Shown here piece by piece: positions 1-7,644 of a DNA stretch of 14,794 nucleotides. The stretch's first letter is position 1. The number at the start of each line of letters is the position of its first letter. The DNA comes from Myxococcota bacterium (GTDB lineage Bacteria; Myxococcota_A; UBA9160; PR03). The notes beneath the pieces were generated by a model that worked only from the letters and a program-made list of their open reading frames with translations, did no database searches and was not told the DNA's origin. Where the stretch lies: contig JASJBO010000168.1 of NCBI GenBank assembly GCA_030066475.1, positions 1 to 14,794 on the forward strand, given 5' to 3'. A program made the position numbers and the translations under genes.

Positions 1-278
1 GGGTGGTCGGCGCGCAGCAGGTGACTGGCATCGGTGTGGGCGAAGCGGCCGTCGCCGCGCTCCTCGAAGACGCCGACGCTGGCCAGCAGGCGCAGCACGC
101 GGCGCAGCGCCGGGGCGTGGGTCGCGGTCGCCGCCGCGATCTGCTCCGCGCTGGCGCCGTCCTCCCCGATCTCGTCGGCGAGACCGAGCGACGCGGCGAG
201 CGCCAGGGCGCGCGAGACGTAGTGACCGACCGCGAGCTGGTAGAGCACCAGCGGAGGGGGAAGCGGGGGACCTGCCAT
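1..278 (-). CDS. SAM-dependent O-methyltransferase, N-terminal part (cut by window start)
   Basis: Only the first 92 codons lie in the window; the C-terminal catalytic part is off the left edge. The visible part begins MAGPPLPPPLVLYQLAVGHY and continues with ALALAASLGLADEI, an alanine-rich helix, ALRRVLRLLASVGVFEE and then FAHTDASHLLR. This is the winged-helix dimerisation domain of the acetylserotonin/caffeate/CrtF-type O-methyltransferases (PF08100-like): a helix ending in GLAD, a second helix that picks an AL-RVLR-L segment, and the 'G-F-E' wing followed by 'T--S-LLR'. The substrate cannot be inferred because the SAM-binding domain is missing. The ATG at 276-278 is supported by a GAGGAGGAG purine run (complement of 285-293) six nt upstream. 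It lies 27 nt downstream of the rhamnosidase stop on the same strand, so the two genes are probably co-transcribed. The family assignment is good; the specific function is unknown. Confidence 0.75.
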   Translation of the reverse strand, partial: MAGPPLPPPLVLYQLAVGHYVSRALALAASLGLADEIGEDGASAEQIAAATATHAPALRRVLRLLASVGVFEERGDGRFAHTDASHLLRADH

Positions 279-305
279 CTCGTTCTCCTCCTCGACGGGC
301 CGCGC

Positions 306-2738
306 TCAGGCGCGCGAGATCGAGTGCCTCCCGGCGCCGATCCGCTCCGGGGCCCGATCCGGGAGATCCAGCTCCACCGGCACCGGCGACTCCAGCTCGA
401 CCTCGCCGCGGTCCGCCCGCACGTGCACCAGTCCGTGCGGCGTCGGGGCCGCGCCGCGCGCCCAGTCGAGGTCGCCGAGGCGGGGGGCGACGCGCGCCAC
501 CGCGAAGCCCGGCTCGGCGGGCTGGATGCCGAGCGTGTACTGCACCAGGTCGCGGGTCGGGGTGCTGCCCCAGCCGTGGCAGTGCGTGCCGCCCTCCCAC
601 AGCTCGGGCCAGGTGGTCTCGCCGCGCTCCAGCAGCTCGCTCCAGTCGCGGCACAGCGCCGGGATCTGGTCGGCGCGGCCGGCGCTCGCCACCGCGTCGT
701 GCACGACGTAGCGGTAGAAGGGCTGGGCCGCGACGATCTCGCGCTCGACGTCCCAGGTCGGCGCACCGTGTCCCAGCGCGAGATACGCGGGACCGCTGAT
801 CTCCTGCCAGGTCGGGCGCACCAGGCGCGCGCGGTCGAGGACCGTGTCGAGCACCCGCTCGATGCGCGCCTCGGGCACGAGCCGGGCCCACACGGCGGTG
901 GCGCCCGCGTGCTGGCTCATCGGGCGCTGCGGCTCACCGTCCAGCGCGTGGTCCACGTAGCTGCCGCGCGCCTCGTCCCAGAACAGCTCGAAGGCGTCGC
1001 GCAGCTCGCCGTGCAGACCGCGCGCCCAGGCGGCGCGCCCGGCGTCGCCGAGCCACTCGCTCAGCTCGGCGAACTCGAGCAGCGCCCGCGCCCACTGCGC
1101 GTTCAGACACGAAGAGGTGTCGGAGAGGTGGAGCGCGGCCCAGTCGACCAGCACCCACTGCTCCACGTGGCACACCAGCCCGTGATCGCCGCGGTAGGGC
1201 AGGAACCAGCGCAGCACGTTCTCGGCGCCGGGCAGCAGGCGCGCGACGAGGTCGCGGTCGCCCGTGTAGCGCCACAGGTTCCAGATCGAGCGGATCCAGT
1301 GGAGCGGCCACTCGGGGATCGTCACCGACATCGGCTCGAGGTCGCTCCCGGCCGCCATCGGCAGCATGCCGTCGGGACGCGGCGAGTTCGACATCTCGGC
1401 GTGCCAGCGCGCCAGCCCCCAGTCGGCGTTGGTGGTCAGGTGCACCATCTGGTGGACCACTGCGTCGCCGGTCCAGCCGCGCTGCTCGCGCGAGGGGCAG
1501 TCGAGGTAGGCGTCGTGCGCGTTGATCGCGACGCTGCGCCTGCCGACCTCGTAGATGCGCTCGAGCGAGGGGTCGCTGCAGGTGAACGCGGGCCCGGGCC
1601 GCACCGGGTAGAGGCGCTCGCGCGTCCAGAAGCGCCGCACGGTCACCGGCTCGCGCGCGCCGCGGATCGCCAGCAGCGCGAAGCGGAAGCCCATGGGGTC
1701 GGAGCTCTCGAACACGTCGTCGCGACCGCGCGTGCGGTAGCGGAAGGTCGACTCGGAGGTGGGGTCGAGCACGCGGGAGCTGGGCGGTGCCTCGGTCTCG
1801 CGCACGGCGAGCTCGATCTCGACGCCGGCCGGCGCGTCGACCTCCATGCCGACCAGGCCCGAGACGATCTCGCCGAAGTCGAGCCGCAGCAGCCGCGTGC
1901 CGTCGCCGTCGAGCGCGACCGGCAGCGCCGCGCCCACCTCGAGCTCGGCCAGCGCGGGGCGCTGCTCGTCGGCGCGGGCGGCCTGCGGCGGCGGCAACGT
2001 CGGCTCGGCTGCCTCGACCCGCCAGGCGCGCGCGACCGCCGGCACGCGCGTGTCGCCCTCGAGCTGGGGAATCGGCCGCGCGCGCAGCGCGCCGTACGGG
2101 CTCGAGGGCGGCGAGGTGACGCGGGCGTCGCCACCGATCGTGAGCGGATTGATCTCGACCGCGGCCGGCCAGGCGGCGTCGTCGAAGTCGGGACGCTGCC
2201 AGCCCACCGGGAGCTTCGACGCGTCGACGTCCTCCTTGGGGACCGTGCTCACGCCGCCCCGATCGAGGGGACGCCACGCATCGGCGGCCAGGGCGCGCCA
2301 CGACGCGTCGGAGCCGAGCCAGGCGCCGTCGCCGAGGTCGAGCTCGAACGCGAGGGCGCCGCGCCGGCCCAGGCCGATCGAGGGGCGCGCCGGCGTCCAC
2401 CAGGGCGTGGGGAGCGCGTAGAAGCGCGCGTGGATCGCGATCGTGTTGGGCCCGGCCCGCAGGAAGGGCGCGAGATCGAGGGCGTCGTAGTGGAGCTTCG
2501 AGGGGTCGCCGCGCACCGGTCCGCGCGACACCTCGACGCCGTTCACGGAGAGCACGTAGCGGGAGTCGGCGACCACGCGCGCCGCGGCCTCGCGCGGCGC
2601 GCGCTCGAGCTCGAAGCCGCGCCGCAGCAGCGCGTGCTCCTCCCCGGTGCCCTGCGTGTCGAGCCCGAAGACCTTCCCCTGCGGCGCGAGCGGCGAGGGC
2701 GCCCAGATCCAGTGGGCGTGCCAGCGTCGGTGACCCAT
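306..2738 (-). CDS. Alpha-L-rhamnosidase, glycoside hydrolase family 78
   Basis: An 810-residue protein that should hydrolyse terminal alpha-L-rhamnose from glycosides or glycans by an inverting mechanism. It opens with HWIWAP at residues 9-14, the usual start of the GH78 N-terminal beta domain. The strongest evidence is DCPSREQRGWTGDA, with D413, E418 and D425. The spacing matches Asp567/Glu572/Asp579 of Bacillus sp. GL1 RhaB, where the Glu is the proposed general acid. Near the C-terminus ERGETTWPELWEGG places E712 where GH78 enzymes carry the catalytic base, followed by THCHGWG and YTLGI typical of the end of the (alpha/alpha)6 barrel; the last ~80 residues form the closing beta domain. 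There is no signal peptide or lipobox, so it is probably cytoplasmic and acts on imported rhamnosides. I chose the ATG at 2736-2738. The same frame is open to an ATG at 2864, but that would add 42 residues of low-complexity basic sequence before the WIWAP motif. No good Shine-Dalgarno precedes the chosen start. Confidence 0.92.
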   Translation of the reverse strand: MGHRRWHAHWIWAPSPLAPQGKVFGLDTQGTGEEHALLRRGFELERAPREAAARVVADSRYVLSVNGVEVSRGPVRGDPSKLHYDALDLAPFLRAGPNTIAIHARFYALPTPWWTPARPSIGLGRRGALAFELDLGDGAWLGSDASWRALAADAWRPLDRGGVSTVPKEDVDASKLPVGWQRPDFDDAAWPAAVEINPLTIGGDARVTSPPSSPYGALRARPIPQLEGDTRVPAVARAWRVEAAEPTLPPPQAARADEQRPALAELEVGAALPVALDGDGTRLLRLDFGEIVSGLVGMEVDAPAGVEIELAVRETEAPPSSRVLDPTSESTFRYRTRGRDDVFESSDPMGFRFALLAIRGAREPVTVRRFWTRERLYPVRPGPAFTCSDPSLERIYEVGRRSVAINAHDAYLDCPSREQRGWTGDAVVHQMVHLTTNADWGLARWHAEMSNSPRPDGMLPMAAGSDLEPMSVTIPEWPLHWIRSIWNLWRYTGDRDLVARLLPGAENVLRWFLPYRGDHGLVCHVEQWVLVDWAALHLSDTSSCLNAQWARALLEFAELSEWLGDAGRAAWARGLHGELRDAFELFWDEARGSYVDHALDGEPQRPMSQHAGATAVWARLVPEARIERVLDTVLDRARLVRPTWQEISGPAYLALGHGAPTWDVEREIVAAQPFYRYVVHDAVASAGRADQIPALCRDWSELLERGETTWPELWEGGTHCHGWGSTPTRDLVQYTLGIQPAEPGFAVARVAPRLGDLDWARGAAPTPHGLVHVRADRGEVELESPVPVELDLPDRAPERIGAGRHSISRA

Positions 2739-2902
2739 GCGACGGCGGCAGTCTAGAGGAGATCGCGGCCGAGATGGCAGCTCTCCGGCAGCGCTCGTGC
2801 AGGAACGCGACGGCGCCCGGGCCGGCAGCGCGCGCACAGCCGCTCTGATACGCTCGCCGGTCACCTCCGGCCCGGGCCGCTGCGGTCCGCACTCAGGGAG
2901 CC
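2739..2902. promoter_or_regulatory. Divergent intergenic region between rhamnosidase and GT-C operon
   Basis: This 164-nt gap separates two divergently transcribed units, so it should hold promoters for both. On the plus strand TGATACGCT at 2846-2854 resembles an extended -10 element about 50 nt before the GT-C start, but I see no matching -35. AGGGAG at 2895-2900 is Shine-Dalgarno-like, though only 2 nt from the ATG. On the minus strand nothing resembles a strong promoter or ribosome binding site. The region assignment rests on gene orientation, not on recognised motifs. Confidence 0.35.
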
Positions 2903-4888
2903 ATGGTCGGCGCTTTCGAGCACACGGGGCACGTCACCGACGCAGGCGCCGTCCGGATCTCCTCGCGCGACGCATGGACGGCCGCGCTGCTCTTCCTCGT
3001 CGCGATCGCCTGGTTCTCCTTGGGCGTGGACAAGACCTTCCACGTTCGGGACGAGGGCTACCTGATGAGCCGGAGCGCGCGCGTCGCGGCGGGCGAGCTG
3101 CCGCACCGCGACTTCGTCGACGTGTACGGTCCCGCCACCTTCGTGCTGACCGGCGCCGTCGTGCGCGTCCTGGGCGAAGACGTGCTGGGAGTGCACTGGT
3201 TCCTCGCCGGGGTGAAGGCCGCCGCCGTCGCGACCGGCTACCTGGTGACGCGGGCGATCGCACCGCGCTCGTTCGCCGTGTTCGGCGCGCTGCTGGCGAC
3301 CGCGTTCTGGGGGCGCCTGATCTGGAACCTGAACGCGCCCTACGCGTCGCTGTACACCGTGGCGCTCGCGCCGCTCGCGCTGCTGGCCCTGATCGTGGCC
3401 GAGCGCCGCCGCTCGCTCGCGGGCCTGTTCGTCGCCGGCGCGGTGGCTGGCGCCACGATGCTGTTCAAGCAGTCGCTCGCCGGCTTCCTGGTGCTCGGCA
3501 TGGGACTCGCCCTGTGGGCGATCGGGATGCTGCGCGAAGAGCCACCCACCGCCCACCGCGCGCGCGAGACCCGGCTCGCGCTCGGCGCCTGGGCGCTCGC
3601 CGGCCTGGCCGTGCTGGTGCCGATCGGGCCCTTCCTGGGGTCGAGCGAGTACCTGCTCCACATCCTCCCGATCCACGCCCTGATGGCGCTGGTGGCGCGC
3701 GGCGTGGTGGCGCGCGGCGGCACGGGCTCTCTCGCCGCGATCCTGCGCGACCGGCTGCTGCCCTTCGGTGCGGGGGTCGCGGCCGTGCTCGGAGCGGTCG
3801 CCCTCGCCTACCTGGCCATGGGCGCTCTCGGCGCCCTGTGGGACGACATGTTCGTGCTGCCCATGACCCTCACCAACTACGCGCGCGCGGTGCACCTGCC
3901 GCCCGCCAAGCTCGCCGCCGTCGTGGGTGGCGCAGCCGCGCTGCTCGGCGCCGTCCTGCTCGCGCTGGCGGAGCGGCGGCGCCTCGCGGTCGGGCTCGCG
4001 AGCGTCGCGGCGCTGGCGCTGGGACTCGGCGTGCGGGCCCAGTGGGAGGGTCCGTGGCACTGGTTCGTGGAGGGTCCCACGCTGCTCGGCGGCCTCCAGC
4101 CGGCGGCCATCGCGTGGGCCGGGATCCTCACCGTCGCGCCGTCGCTGCGGCGCGGGCGGCTGCCCGGGGGAGCCGCGGGCCCCGCCTGGCTGGCGCTGCT
4201 GTTCCTCCACGTCTTCCTCGCCTTCCAGGGCTTCCCGCGCGCGGGACCCGACCTGTTCGTCGCCCAGGGCGCGCAGGTGCTGCTGCTGGCGGCCGTGCTC
4301 GCCACCTGGCACGGCGCGCTGACCGCCGGCTGGAGCAGCCGCCCGGCCCGGCTCGGCGTCGCGCTGCTGCTGCTCCTGCTTCCCACCTGGCTCGCGGTCG
4401 CGCCGGTCGGCAGCGTGATCGGCCCGCTGCGCGCGCCGCAGAACCTGCGCGAGCTGCGCTTCCCGCAGACCGCAGGCATCTCGATCCCGCGAGCGGAGAG
4501 CCGCCGGCTGCACGTGCCGGCGCTCGAGCAGCTGGTGGAGCGCCTCGGCGCCGAGCCCGCGGGCGCCCCCGTCCTGGTGCTGGGCAACGAGGCGGTGATC
4601 CACTTCGCGAGCGGGCGCCCGGCGCTGCTCCCCGAGCGCAGCGCGCACCTGTTCTGGATGGGCTGGGGCATGGGCTCGCGCCGCGGGCGGGCCGCGCTCG
4701 AGGCCGAGGTGATCGAGCGCCTGGAGCGGAGGCCCGACGCGCTGGTCGTGGACTCGACGCTGCCCGAGACGCGGCGCATCCACGCCGCCCTGCCCCGCGT
4801 CCAGCGCCACCTCGCCGCGCACTACCGCATGCGCGATCGATTCGGGAGCTACCGGATCCTGTCGCGGCGGGAGGCACCGGCCTCGTGA
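2903..4888 (+). CDS. Integral-membrane GT-C glycosyltransferase (PMT/ArnT-like)
   Basis: A 661-residue polytopic membrane protein. A first membrane helix at about residues 25-42 is followed by a short extracytoplasmic loop carrying HVRDEGYLMSR (D50-E51) and then LPHRDFVDVYGP. This Asp-Glu in the first loop, followed by a G-L-PHRDF-D-YGP stretch, is the hallmark of GT39/GT83-type GT-C enzymes that transfer a sugar from a polyprenyl-phosphate donor to an acceptor on the outer side of the inner membrane. Further features are the conserved MLFKQSLAG segment (about 186-194), roughly ten more hydrophobic segments to about residue 500, and a soluble C-terminal domain ending DRFGSYRIL, typical of this family. 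The start is the only ATG before the first helix. The gene heads a three-gene operon: its TGA overlaps the GTG of the next gene in GTGA. That next gene encodes a DPM1-like GT2 domain which could supply its donor. The sugar and acceptor are unknown. Confidence 0.82.
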   Translation: MVGAFEHTGHVTDAGAVRISSRDAWTAALLFLVAIAWFSLGVDKTFHVRDEGYLMSRSARVAAGELPHRDFVDVYGPATFVLTGAVVRVLGEDVLGVHWFLAGVKAAAVATGYLVTRAIAPRSFAVFGALLATAFWGRLIWNLNAPYASLYTVALAPLALLALIVAERRRSLAGLFVAGAVAGATMLFKQSLAGFLVLGMGLALWAIGMLREEPPTAHRARETRLALGAWALAGLAVLVPIGPFLGSSEYLLHILPIHALMALVARGVVARGGTGSLAAILRDRLLPFGAGVAAVLGAVALAYLAMGALGALWDDMFVLPMTLTNYARAVHLPPAKLAAVVGGAAALLGAVLLALAERRRLAVGLASVAALALGLGVRAQWEGPWHWFVEGPTLLGGLQPAAIAWAGILTVAPSLRRGRLPGGAAGPAWLALLFLHVFLAFQGFPRAGPDLFVAQGAQVLLLAAVLATWHGALTAGWSSRPARLGVALLLLLLPTWLAVAPVGSVIGPLRAPQNLRELRFPQTAGISIPRAESRRLHVPALEQLVERLGAEPAGAPVLVLGNEAVIHFASGRPALLPERSAHLFWMGWGMGSRRGRAALEAEVIERLERRPDALVVDSTLPETRRIHAALPRVQRHLAAHYRMRDRFGSYRILSRREAPAS

Positions 4889-6195
4889 CGGCACCCTTCC
4901 TGTCGATCGTCATCCCCGCCGCCGACGAGGCGGCGAACATCGGGAGCCTGCTCGAGGAGCTGGGCGAGGTGCTGCGCAGCGACGGCCGGCCCTACGAGAC
5001 GATCGTCGTGATCGCCCGGCCCGACGACCCGACCGGCGAGGTGGCCGCCGCGGGGGGCGCCCGCGTGCTGTGCCAGAAGCGGCCGGGCTACGGCGGCGCC
5101 CTCAAGGAGGGGCTGCTCGCCGCCCGCGGCGAGTACGTCGTGACGCTCGACGCCGACGGCTCGCACCCCCCGGCCGCCGTCGCGAAGCTGCTCGCGCACC
5201 GCGACGACGCCGAGGTGGTGGTCTGCTCGCGCTACGTCGAGGGCGCCTCGGCCGCGCTCGAGCCGGGCCGGCGGCTGCTCAGCAGACTCCTCAACTGGGT
5301 GTACTCGCGCGCCCTCGCGCTCCCGATCCGCGACGTCTCGAGCGGCTTCCGGCTGTACCGCCGCCGCGTGTTCGACGAGATCGAGATCCTGGGCGAGAAG
5401 TACGACGTCCTCGAGGAGATCCTGGTCCAGATCTACAGCCAGGGCTGGCGCATCGTCGAAATCCCCTTCGACTACCTGCCGCGCGTCTCGGGCGAGTCGC
5501 ACGCCCGCGCCCTCGAGTTCCTGCCGCACTTCCTCACCACCCTGCTGCGGCTGTTCCGGATGCGCAACCACTTCTCGGTGGCCGACTACGATTCGCGCGC
5601 CTACGACAGCCTCGTCGTGCCGCAGCGCTACTGGCAGCGCCGGCGCTTCAGCATCGTGAACGAGATGGCCGGCTCGGGCGGCCGCCGGCTCGACATCGGC
5701 TGCGGCTCGAGCCGCATCATCCAGTCGCGCCCCGACTCGGTGGGCATCGACATCGAGCGCGCCAAGCTGCGCTTCCTGCGCCGCACCAACCCGCTGCTGG
5801 TGCGCGCGAGCACCTACGACCTGCCGATCGCCGACGAGTCGTTCGACGTCGTGGTCCACTCCCAGGTGATCGAGCACATCCCCTACGACCGGAAGATCTT
5901 CACCGAGATCAACCGCGTCCTGCGTCCCGGTGGCACGCTGGTGATCGGAACGCCGGACTACGGGCGCGTGCAGTGGCGGCTGATCGAGTTCCTCTACAAG
6001 GTGCTGATGCCGAACGGCTACGGCGACGACCACATCACCCACTACACCCGGCAGTCGCTGATCGAGGAGATCGCCGACGCCGGCTTCGCGGTGCGCCGCT
6101 ACGGCTACATCCTGGGCGGCGAGCTGGTGATCGAGGCCGAGAAGCGCGACGCGCCGGGGCCGCGTTCCGGGCGCCCGCCCGCGATCGCAGCGTGA
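4885..6195 (+). CDS. Bifunctional GT2 glycosyltransferase / class I SAM methyltransferase fusion
   Basis: A 436-residue two-domain protein. Residues 1-235 are a family 2 glycosyltransferase of the dolichol/polyprenyl-phosphate sugar synthase type: LSIVIPAADEAANI at 6-19, the metal-binding TLDADGSHPP (D89, D91) at 87-96, then IRDVSSGFRLYRR at 148-160. Residues ~245-420 are a Methyltransf_11-like domain: motif I LDIGCGSS at 269-276, the acidic VGIDIE at 286-291, ESFDVVVHSQVIEH at 318-331 and LRPGGTLVIGTPD at 346-358. No membrane helix is evident; both halves should act at the cytoplasmic face. The GT2 half probably makes a polyprenyl-phosphate-linked sugar for the upstream GT-C enzyme; the methyl acceptor could be the sugar, the lipid or a product, and the sequence does not say which. 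The GTG at 4885 overlaps the previous stop as GTGA and is preceded by GGGAGG at 4869-4874 with 10-nt spacing. The fusion is continuous in frame with no sign of a sequencing join. Confidence 0.88.
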   Translation: MTAPFLSIVIPAADEAANIGSLLEELGEVLRSDGRPYETIVVIARPDDPTGEVAAAGGARVLCQKRPGYGGALKEGLLAARGEYVVTLDADGSHPPAAVAKLLAHRDDAEVVVCSRYVEGASAALEPGRRLLSRLLNWVYSRALALPIRDVSSGFRLYRRRVFDEIEILGEKYDVLEEILVQIYSQGWRIVEIPFDYLPRVSGESHARALEFLPHFLTTLLRLFRMRNHFSVADYDSRAYDSLVVPQRYWQRRRFSIVNEMAGSGGRRLDIGCGSSRIIQSRPDSVGIDIERAKLRFLRRTNPLLVRASTYDLPIADESFDVVVHSQVIEHIPYDRKIFTEINRVLRPGGTLVIGTPDYGRVQWRLIEFLYKVLMPNGYGDDHITHYTRQSLIEEIADAGFAVRRYGYILGGELVIEAEKRDAPGPRSGRPPAIAA

Positions 6196-7556
6196 GGCCG
6201 GCGCTCCGCCGCACGCGCTCCGCCGCGCTCGCGGCCCTGGTCGCGGCGGCCGCGGCCACCGGCTGCGGTCCTCCGGCGGGGACCGACCCCGCCGCGCACA
6301 ACGTCGTGCTGTTCCTGCTCGACGCGGCGCGCGCCGACCACTTCGGCAGCTACGGCTACGGGCGCGACACCACGCCGCGCAGTGACGCCTTCGCGGCCGA
6401 GGCCACGCGCTACGACGCGGCCATCGCCGACAGCGCCTACACCTTCGCCTCGGTGGCCGCTCTGCTCAGCGGCCACCCGCCGCACCGCACCGGGCTGCTC
6501 GACCCCCGGCCGCTCCCCGAGTCGCTGTCGCTGCTCGCCGAGACCGCGCGCGCGGCCGGCTTCCACACCCTGGGCTACTCCGAGAACCCCTACGTGACCG
6601 CGACCTTCCGCTTCGACCAGGGCTTCGAGCAGCTCGAGGAGACCGCTTCGTTCGAAGGCTTCGCGGGGCGCGGCGAGGCGCCCGCGGTCTCGGACAGCGG
6701 ACCCGCGATCCGGCGCGCGGTGGAGCGGGCCGCGGCCGACGGGCGCCCCTTCTTCCTGTACCTGCACCTGCTGCGCCCGCACAACCCGTACGCGCCGCCG
6801 GCGCCGTACGCGGGGCGCTTCGGCTCGACGCCGGGAGACCGGCCGCTCGGCGGCACCGCGACGCTGCTGGCGCTCGACCGCCGACGCGACTCCGTGCCGG
6901 CGGCGCGCCTCGACCGGATCCGGACCCTCTACGACGAGAACCTCGCCTACGGCGACGCCCTGTTCGGCGAGCTGCTCGACGCGCTGACCGCGCGCGAGCT
7001 GCTGGAGCGCAGCGTCGTGATCCTGGTCTCGGACCACGGCGAGGCGTTCCGCGAGCACGGGCGGATGCTGCACAGCACGACCGTGTACGAGGAGATGATC
7101 CGCGTCCCGCTGATCGTTCGCGTGCCCGGCGTGCCGGCCGCGGTGCGCGAGGGCCCGGTGCAGCTCTCGGACCTGGGCGCGGCGCTCCAGCGCTTCTTCG
7201 CCGACGGCGGCCGCGAACCGGCTGCGCTGGCGCGGCTCGGTCGCGGGAGCGGGGACGGAGACGAGCCGCCCGCGCTCTCGTGGACGCTCCCCAGCTCGAG
7301 CCGGGCCGCCGTCCGCTCCCGCACCCACAAGCTCGTGCTGGAGCCGAGCGAGCCGCGCGCCATCGACCTCTTCGACCTGGTCGCCGATCCCGCCGAGCAG
7401 CGCACCGTCGAGGCCGGCGCGGTGTCGCGGTCGCTGCTCGACGTCTTCGAGGCCGCGCGAGCGAGCGAGCCGGCACCCGGCAGCGCGCCCGCCGACGGCG
7501 ACGTCGACGAGGGCACGCGCCGCCTGCTGCGCGCGCTCGGCTACGTCGAGGAGTAG
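6192..7556 (+). CDS. Sulfatase-like lipoprotein, alkaline phosphatase superfamily, Thr at nucleophile position
   Basis: A 454-residue secreted hydrolase or transferase. The start is MRPALRRTRSAALAALVAA followed by a lipobox ATGC (C25), with Gly at +2, so it is probably an outer-membrane lipoprotein. The superfamily core is clear: NVVLFLLDAARADHFGSYG (metal ligand D44), the nucleophile segment AYTFASVAALLSG at 82-94, HLLRPHNPYAPP at 192-203 and the metal-binding LVSDHGEAFREHG at 279-291 (D281, H282). It ends RRLLRALGYVEE, common in sulfatase-like proteins. At the nucleophile site Thr84 replaces the Cys/Ser of the C/S-x-P-x-R signature, and its Pro and Arg are absent as well. So the enzyme should not use formylglycine. 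It may be a phosphotransferase or phosphohydrolase, like Thr-nucleophile phosphoethanolamine/phosphoglycerol transferases, although those are membrane-anchored by helices. The GTG start overlaps the previous stop as GTGA with no separate Shine-Dalgarno, implying translational coupling. The superfamily is certain; the substrate is unknown. Confidence 0.85.
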   Translation: MRPALRRTRSAALAALVAAAAATGCGPPAGTDPAAHNVVLFLLDAARADHFGSYGYGRDTTPRSDAFAAEATRYDAAIADSAYTFASVAALLSGHPPHRTGLLDPRPLPESLSLLAETARAAGFHTLGYSENPYVTATFRFDQGFEQLEETASFEGFAGRGEAPAVSDSGPAIRRAVERAAADGRPFFLYLHLLRPHNPYAPPAPYAGRFGSTPGDRPLGGTATLLALDRRRDSVPAARLDRIRTLYDENLAYGDALFGELLDALTARELLERSVVILVSDHGEAFREHGRMLHSTTVYEEMIRVPLIVRVPGVPAAVREGPVQLSDLGAALQRFFADGGREPAALARLGRGSGDGDEPPALSWTLPSSSRAAVRSRTHKLVLEPSEPRAIDLFDLVADPAEQRTVEAGAVSRSLLDVFEAARASEPAPGSAPADGDVDEGTRRLLRALGYVEE

Positions 7557-7570
7557 CCCGCGACGGGCCC

Positions 7571-7636
7571 GCTCCGAGGCACCCGGCGTCTCGGGCGAGC
7601 CCCGGACACCCGGCCCGACCGGCGACGCCGTCGCGG
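7571..7636. terminator. Inverted repeats in convergent gap, possible bidirectional terminator
   Basis: This lies between two convergent stops (7556 and 7645). One hairpin pairs GCTCCGAG at 7571-7578 with CTCG...GAGC ending at 7600, with a 3-nt bulge. A second is the near-perfect palindrome GCGACGCCGTCGC at 7622-7634, extended by CC/GG with one bulge. Neither is followed by a T-run on either strand, so intrinsic termination is uncertain. Hairpins are easy to find in DNA this GC-rich. Confidence 0.3.
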
Positions 7637-7644
7637 AGGTCGGC

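Noticed and set aside
3..2756. A 917-codon open frame on the plus strand opposite the rhamnosidase
   Set aside because: It lies antisense to a gene with clear GH78 catalytic motifs; its translation is low-complexity Arg/Ala/Gly/His-rich sequence with no domain, a usual artefact of extreme GC content.
2739..2864. Alternative upstream ATG (2864) for the rhamnosidase
   Set aside because: The added 42 residues are basic low-complexity sequence, and GH78 proteins without signal peptides begin close to the WIWAP motif, which fits the ATG at 2738.
2861..4894. A 677-codon minus-strand frame opposite the GT-C glycosyltransferase
   Set aside because: Its translation is dominated by Glu, Gln, Arg and Gly with no recognisable fold, and the plus strand carries a coherent membrane protein.
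6192..7556. Annotation as a formylglycine-dependent sulfatase
   Set aside because: The C/S-x-P-x-R signature is absent; only superfamily membership is supported.
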